A DNA stretch of 10,146 nt from Balneolales bacterium (GTDB lineage: Bacteria; Bacteroidota; Rhodothermia; Balneolales; Natronogracilivirgulaceae). Below, piece after piece: positions 6,583-10,146 of the stretch (the stretch's first letter is position 1; each line of letters starts with the position of its first letter). Location: contig SKIC01000174.1 in assembly GCA_007116685.1 (NCBI GenBank), positions 1 to 10,146 on the forward strand, given 5' to 3'. The translations under genes were made by a program, and so were the position numbers. The notes beneath the pieces were generated by a model. That model was not told the DNA's origin. It made no database searches and was given only the letters and a program-made list of their open reading frames with translations.

Positions 6583-6782
6583 TTGATTATATTTATTAAA
6601 GTTCCCCCGCCGAGGTGATCCTCACCCGGCGCACAAAACTGCGTCATCCTGACGCTATTAGAATATCCTGACTCATTAGCCAACACTACTTTTCCATAAA
6701 AAAATGTCTCAGATAAGGTTCCCTTACTGGAAAATCACTCCCCTGATTGCCTGACCTCAAAACATTGATTCTATTTATTAAA
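6583..6782. repeat. 18-bp direct repeats flanking a 164-bp segment
   Basis: TTGATTATATTTATTAAA at 6583-6600 and TTGATTCTATTTATTAAA at 6765-6782 match at 17 of 18 positions, 182 bp apart in the same orientation. The first copy begins one base after the stop codon of the HDAC-like gene. The enclosed segment 6601-6764 carries both hairpins. Possible origins are an insertion with duplication of its target, a tandem duplication with later divergence, or a doubled regulatory site. Confidence 0.65.
6608..6655. repeat. Two adjacent hairpins with TCC loops
   Basis: The first hairpin pairs CGCCG-A-GGTGA (6608-6618) with TCACC-CGGCG (6622-6631): ten base pairs with one bulged A and a TCC loop. The second pairs GCGTCA (6641-6646) with TGACGC (6650-6655), again around TCC. 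GTCATCCTGA-type hairpins are common components of dispersed intergenic repeats in this part of the bacterial tree (recalled). No U-tract follows either, so intrinsic termination is not supported, although the first lies only 27 nt after the HDAC-like stop. Confidence 0.55.
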
Positions 6783-6804
6783 ATTTAACTCTATAACTAT
6801 TATC

Positions 6805-7995
6805 TTGAAGCCGATAAAACTACCCGGAAACAACCCTAATCCCTTGAAAACTCAAAAAATTGTCGTTCTTGGCTCCACCGGATCTATTGGTACGCAAACT
6901 CTGGAAGTTGTTAGGCAGCATGGCGATAAGCTTCAGGTTTTGGCCCTATCTGCGCATCGAAATTGGAAATTACTGGCAGATCAAGTCAACGAATTTCATC
7001 CTAAGTACGCGATTTTAGGCGATGAAAATTATCTTCCCGCCTTGAGAAATGCCATTGGGCACAGCGAAACGGAATGTTTACTAGCGAGTAGTCTGCCGGA
7101 AATTGCGAGTCTTCCCGAAGCTGATGTGATTGTAAATGCATTGGTTGGTTTTGCGGGTTTTTCATCAACGTATGAGGCCCTGAAATCAGGCAAGAGGGTT
7201 GCCTTGGCGAATAAGGAATCTCTGGTAGTTGGCGGACCATTATTGGAATCTTATTGTGGCCGAGAAAAAGACCAATTATTACCGGTGGATTCTGAGCATT
7301 CAGCAATTCTACAATGCTTGGTGGGCGAACGAGATAAAGATATCGAACAATTAATTATTACTGCCAGCGGTGGACCGTTTCGGGATACGCCCTTGGAAGA
7401 TTTTCCCAAAATCACCGTTTCTGACGCCTTGAAACATCCAAATTGGGAGATGGGAGCAAAAATCACCATTGATTCTGCTACCATGATGAACAAAGGGCTC
7501 GAAGTTATTGAGGCAAAGTGGCTGTTCAATATCCCATTAGAAAAAATTGAGGCGGTCATTCATCCTCAAAGCATCATTCATTCTATGGTTACATTTGCAG
7601 ATGGTTCAACCAAAGCGCAATTGGGTCATCCTGATATGAAAGTGCCGATTCAGTATGCATTGAGTTATCCGGTTCGCTGGCCACTGGAAACACCCCGAAT
7701 GAATTGGTCTGAAATACAAAAACTGGATTTTCGTCCCGTTGATTATCAGCGATTTCCTTGCTTCAAATTGGCAATGGATGCTTTAAAAGAGGGTAGCCAT
7801 GCTCCGGCGATATTAAACGCAGCAAACGAAGTTGCGGTTCAACGGTTTTTGGACAAAGAAATTGGTTATATTCACATCTCAAAATTAGTTGAGCAAACTC
7901 TCAATCGCATTAGCAATGCAACGACAGTAACAGTTACGTCGTTATATGAAACGGATACTGCTGCCAGAGACTTTGCTCAGTCAGTAAAACTTTAA
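6805..7995 (+). CDS. dxr: 1-deoxy-D-xylulose 5-phosphate reductoisomerase
   Basis: Dxr rearranges and reduces DXP to MEP with NADPH and a divalent metal, the committed step of the MEP isoprenoid pathway. Motifs in the 396-residue reading: NADPH loop GSTGSIG at 23-29, LANKES at 134-139, metal ligands D162 and E164 in PVDSEHSA with E233 in MMNKGLEVIEA, flexible-loop region ASGGPFR at 187-193 and HPNWEMG at 211-217. N229 and K230 contact substrate in the family. No ATG start is available: an in-frame stop lies at 6766-6768 and only TTG codons follow. The TTG at 6805 gives 13 extra residues. The TTG at 6844 gives MKTQKIVVLGSTGSIG, which fits the usual family N-terminus better. Neither has a Shine-Dalgarno sequence. 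It heads the envelope gene block, with rseP 20 nt downstream. Confidence 0.96.
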   Translation: MKPIKLPGNNPNPLKTQKIVVLGSTGSIGTQTLEVVRQHGDKLQVLALSAHRNWKLLADQVNEFHPKYAILGDENYLPALRNAIGHSETECLLASSLPEIASLPEADVIVNALVGFAGFSSTYEALKSGKRVALANKESLVVGGPLLESYCGREKDQLLPVDSEHSAILQCLVGERDKDIEQLIITASGGPFRDTPLEDFPKITVSDALKHPNWEMGAKITIDSATMMNKGLEVIEAKWLFNIPLEKIEAVIHPQSIIHSMVTFADGSTKAQLGHPDMKVPIQYALSYPVRWPLETPRMNWSEIQKLDFRPVDYQRFPCFKLAMDALKEGSHAPAILNAANEVAVQRFLDKEIGYIHISKLVEQTLNRISNATTVTVTSLYETDTAARDFAQSVKL

Positions 7996-8015
7996 TCAAC
8001 TGCACAAATACCTGA

Positions 8016-9368
8016 ATGGATTGGCTATTTAGTCTATTACAAACCATTGCTGTTTTCGGAGCCGCGATTTTTATACTCGTTCTTGTTCATGAATTGGGTC
8101 ACTTTCTTGCGGCGAAACTATTTGGAATGCGTGTGGAGCGCTTTTCAATCGGCTTTCCACCAAGACTTTTCGGATTCAAAAAGGGAGATACCGATTACTG
8201 TATTTCCGCGACGCCACTCGGCGGATACGTTAAAATCAGCGGAATGATTGACGAAAGTATGGATACCGAGCACTTGCAATCAGAACCTAAGGATTACGAA
8301 TACCGCTCAAAACCGGTCTGGCAAAGAATAATCGTAATTACAGCCGGCGTAATTTTTAATATGATTTTGGCTTACTTCATTTTCACAGGCATCATCATGT
8401 CGCAGGGAATGAACCAAATTCCTGCTGAAAATGTGGGTCCTTTGTACGTACCGGAAGGCTCAACGGCTGAAATGGCCGGTTTTCAAACCGGTGACCGATT
8501 GGTTGGCGTTCGTGGCCGGGAATTGCAGTATATCAGCTCTCAAATGCTGATTTCAATGAGTGATTTTACCAGTAGTGATCTTCGTTTTACAGTAGAAAGA
8601 GAAGGTAATCAGGTTGAATTAGTGACCCCTCCGGGATTTTTAGATGAAATCAGCAGAAACCAGGATTTTGTCACATTAACCAATGCCTTGCCAAGCGGAA
8701 TTGGAGTCGTATTACCCGGTGGAAGTGCGGCAGAAGCCGGATTGCAGGAGGGTGATGAAGTCATTGCTATTGATGGCCAAGAAGTAGCTTTCTGGATACA
8801 AATGGTGAGCAAAATCCAAAACGCAGACGGCGAACTTTTGTTTACCGTGCAGCGAGGAGACAGCCAGATAGATATCCCAATCACGCCAAATCCATCAACC
8901 GGAATGATTGGTGTTGGGCCTGTTGATCCTTTTACTCATTTTGGATTTGAGACCAAACAACTTGGCTTTTTCGGTTCCGTAAGAGAAGGTGTTCGCGAAA
9001 CGAATGATACTTTTATGGGGATCATTAATGGCTTTGGTCAATTATTAACCGGAGCACTTTCAGTACGTGAAAATCTTGGTGGACCAATTGCTATTGCTTC
9101 CGTTTCCGCTGAGGCTACAGAAAGAGGTGGATGGATAGGTTTCTGGCGTATCACAGCTTTTCTGAGCATCACATTAGCTATTATGAATATTCTACCAATC
9201 CCTATGCTTGATGGAGGGCATCTCATGTTTTTGATTTATGAAGGGATTACCAGACGAGAGCCATCCGTCCGGGTGAAAATGGCACTTCAACAAATTGGTT
9301 TTGTTCTAATCATAGGATTGATGATTTTTGCCACATTCAACGATATACTCAGATACGTAACCAATTAA
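8016..9368 (+). CDS. rseP: Site-2 intramembrane zinc metalloprotease RseP
   Basis: A 450-residue S2P-family protease of the inner membrane that cuts transmembrane substrates, typically anti-sigma factors or leftover signal peptides. The active site HELGH (25-29) lies in the first membrane helix (about 8-34), and the third zinc ligand D399 lies in NILPIPMLDGGH. Further membrane segments are near 103-127, 378-396 and 424-441. Two PDZ domains fill the middle: about 135-205 (TAEMAGFQTGDRLVGV) and about 225-290 (SAAEAGLQEGDEVIAI). ATPLGGYVKISGM is the conserved membrane-reentrant region. Two PDZs match the proteobacterial RseP layout rather than the single-PDZ Bacillus RasP. No anti-sigma gene is visible nearby, so its substrate is unknown. 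There is no Shine-Dalgarno sequence; it sits 20 nt after dxr. Confidence 0.96.
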   Translation: MDWLFSLLQTIAVFGAAIFILVLVHELGHFLAAKLFGMRVERFSIGFPPRLFGFKKGDTDYCISATPLGGYVKISGMIDESMDTEHLQSEPKDYEYRSKPVWQRIIVITAGVIFNMILAYFIFTGIIMSQGMNQIPAENVGPLYVPEGSTAEMAGFQTGDRLVGVRGRELQYISSQMLISMSDFTSSDLRFTVEREGNQVELVTPPGFLDEISRNQDFVTLTNALPSGIGVVLPGGSAAEAGLQEGDEVIAIDGQEVAFWIQMVSKIQNADGELLFTVQRGDSQIDIPITPNPSTGMIGVGPVDPFTHFGFETKQLGFFGSVREGVRETNDTFMGIINGFGQLLTGALSVRENLGGPIAIASVSAEATERGGWIGFWRITAFLSITLAIMNILPIPMLDGGHLMFLIYEGITRREPSVRVKMALQQIGFVLIIGLMIFATFNDILRYVTN

Positions 9369-9370
9369 GG
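9367..9370 (+). promoter_or_regulatory. Shine-Dalgarno site of psd
   Basis: AAGG overlaps the rseP stop codon and lies five bases before the ATG at 9376. It supports that start for the decarboxylase. Confidence 0.5.
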
Positions 9371-9375
9371 TATTT

Positions 9376-10029
9376 ATGAAATTCGCAAAAGATGGTTATT
9401 CCACAATATTTGGAATTACTTTTATTTCCATAATCATTTTTTTGATTGGTTTTTTTCTGGGCTCATGGATTTCCTGGGTGCTTTATTTGGTCGCAATCGT
9501 GTCCATAATTTTCACACTTTATTTTTTTCGTGATCCCGATCGTGTAATTCCTGAAGATCCTAACCTTTTGATAGCTCCGGCCGATGGCAAGGTTCTTTTA
9601 GTAGAACCGGTGATGGAGAATACATATATAAAGGGTAGGGGCACTCAAATCAGCATATTTTTGTCACCGCTCAATGTTCACGTAAACCGCATTCCTTTAT
9701 CTGGTGTAATTGAATATCTGAATTACTTCCCCGGAAAATATCTGGTTGCCTGGCACGAAAAATCCTCAGAATTGAATGAGCGATCTGAAATAGGCTTACT
9801 ACACAATTCCGGAACAAAAATCTTTTTTAAGCAAATCACTGGATTTATAGCACGTAGAATCACATTTCACCTTACTGTCGGAAACGAAGTAAAAGTCGGC
9901 GACAGGTTTGGGATGATGAAATTTGGCTCCAGAATGGATATCATTGTACCATCAAATATCTCAGTGACTGTAAAACCCGGTGATATAACGGTTGCCGGGG
10001 AGTCGGTGATGGGTAAAATCGTGTCCTGA
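9376..10029 (+). CDS. psd: Phosphatidylserine decarboxylase proenzyme, short form
   Basis: Psd is a pyruvoyl enzyme that decarboxylates phosphatidylserine to phosphatidylethanolamine at the inner membrane. At 217 residues it belongs to the short family rather than the roughly 320-residue E. coli type. Self-cleavage should occur between G184 and S185 in MMKFGSRMD, leaving S185 as the pyruvoyl group of the small C-terminal alpha chain. Other conserved elements are FFRDPDR (50-56), D70 in APADGKV and H102 in NVHVNR, the latter two matching residues needed for processing. Two hydrophobic segments near 11-29 and 32-50 anchor it. It follows rseP by seven bases and is followed after two bases by the start of pssA, which supplies its substrate. 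Confidence 0.95.
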   Translation: MKFAKDGYSTIFGITFISIIIFLIGFFLGSWISWVLYLVAIVSIIFTLYFFRDPDRVIPEDPNLLIAPADGKVLLVEPVMENTYIKGRGTQISIFLSPLNVHVNRIPLSGVIEYLNYFPGKYLVAWHEKSSELNERSEIGLLHNSGTKIFFKQITGFIARRITFHLTVGNEVKVGDRFGMMKFGSRMDIIVPSNISVTVKPGDITVAGESVMGKIVS

Positions 10030-10031
10030 GC

Positions 10032-10146
10032 ATGAAGTACAATCTTCACAAAGCAAAAACTCGAAGAAAAGTCGCAAATGAGCGATTAAAAAAGCGTTTT
10101 AATAAACCCATCCCAAGAACCGTAGTACCGAGTTTTTTCACTTTGA
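10032..10146 (+). CDS. pssA: Phosphatidylserine synthase, N-terminal fragment
   Basis: An open frame starts at the ATG at 10032, two bases after psd, and runs off the window after 38 codons plus one base. The peptide has a basic start (MKYNLHKAKTRRK) and then IPRTVVPSFFTL. In my recollection that string is typical of the N-terminus of CDP-diacylglycerol-serine O-phosphatidyltransferases just before the first membrane helix. The enzyme would join serine to CDP-diacylglycerol to form phosphatidylserine for Psd. The catalytic CDP-alcohol phosphotransferase motif lies beyond the end and cannot be checked. The truncation is only the window edge. Adjacency to psd is common in related bacteria and supports the call. 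Confidence 0.83.
   Translation, partial: MKYNLHKAKTRRKVANERLKKRFNKPIPRTVVPSFFTL

Larger units (their letters stand above)
6582..6804. other. Intergenic insert with hairpins bracketed by direct repeats
   Basis: This 223-bp gap separates two otherwise closely packed gene blocks. It holds an 18-bp direct repeat at each end and two hairpins (listed separately). The AT-rich sequence before dxr includes TTGATT (6765-6770) and TATAAC (6792-6797). The 21-nt spacing is long for a sigma-70 promoter but not impossible for Bacteroidota-type promoters. No gene or structured RNA is recognised, and no U-tract terminator follows the HDAC-like gene. Confidence 0.5.

Noticed and set aside
6608..6631. Intrinsic terminator after the HDAC-like gene
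   Set aside because: The hairpin is strong but is followed by GCACAAAACTG with no U-tract, and the same TCC-loop design recurs next to it, which suits a repeat better.

Overview
The window looks like chromosomal DNA from a Gram-negative bacterium of the Bacteroidota / Balneolota-Rhodothermota type. This placement is an inference from gene content, not a database match. The pointers are two outer-membrane beta-barrel proteins with SPOR or SPOR-like C-termini, the order dxr-rseP-psd-pssA, an AT-leaning base composition, and few Shine-Dalgarno sequences (clear ones precede only the SDR gene and psd). Most of the content is housekeeping. I see no phage, CRISPR array, toxin-antitoxin module, intact insertion sequence, tRNA or rRNA.

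Layout. Positions 1-280 hold no gene but carry a GC-rich cluster of small hairpins and a short run of 7-bp tandem repeats. Positions 281-2946 hold two minus-strand genes 14 bp apart. Each encodes an exported beta-barrel followed by a linker and a SPOR or SPOR-like domain; they probably form an operon read from 2946 down to 281. Positions 2947-3325 form a 379-bp divergent intergenic region containing a degraded, concentric palindrome of about 208 bp. Positions 3326-6581 hold four tightly packed plus-strand genes: a YueD-like short-chain dehydrogenase, aroE (shikimate dehydrogenase), pgeF (multicopper-oxidase-like purine nucleosidase / peptidoglycan editing factor) and a histone-deacetylase-superfamily zinc hydrolase. 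Junctions of -4, -8 and +1 nt imply translational coupling. Positions 6582-6804 hold hairpins bracketed by two near-identical 18-bp direct repeats, which looks like an insertion. Positions 6805-10146 hold dxr, rseP, psd and the first 38 codons of pssA, which runs off the window.

How the genes fit together. The last block is an envelope cluster: Dxr makes MEP for isoprenoids (including the undecaprenyl carrier and quinones), RseP cleaves membrane-embedded substrates, and PssA and Psd carry out the two successive steps from CDP-diacylglycerol through phosphatidylserine to phosphatidylethanolamine. The minus-strand pair probably contributes to outer membrane-peptidoglycan attachment. The middle cluster mixes aromatic amino-acid biosynthesis with accessory enzymes and has no single obvious pathway. 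The most notable non-coding signals are the 208-bp concentric inverted repeat and the 18-bp direct repeats flanking the hairpin insert upstream of dxr.
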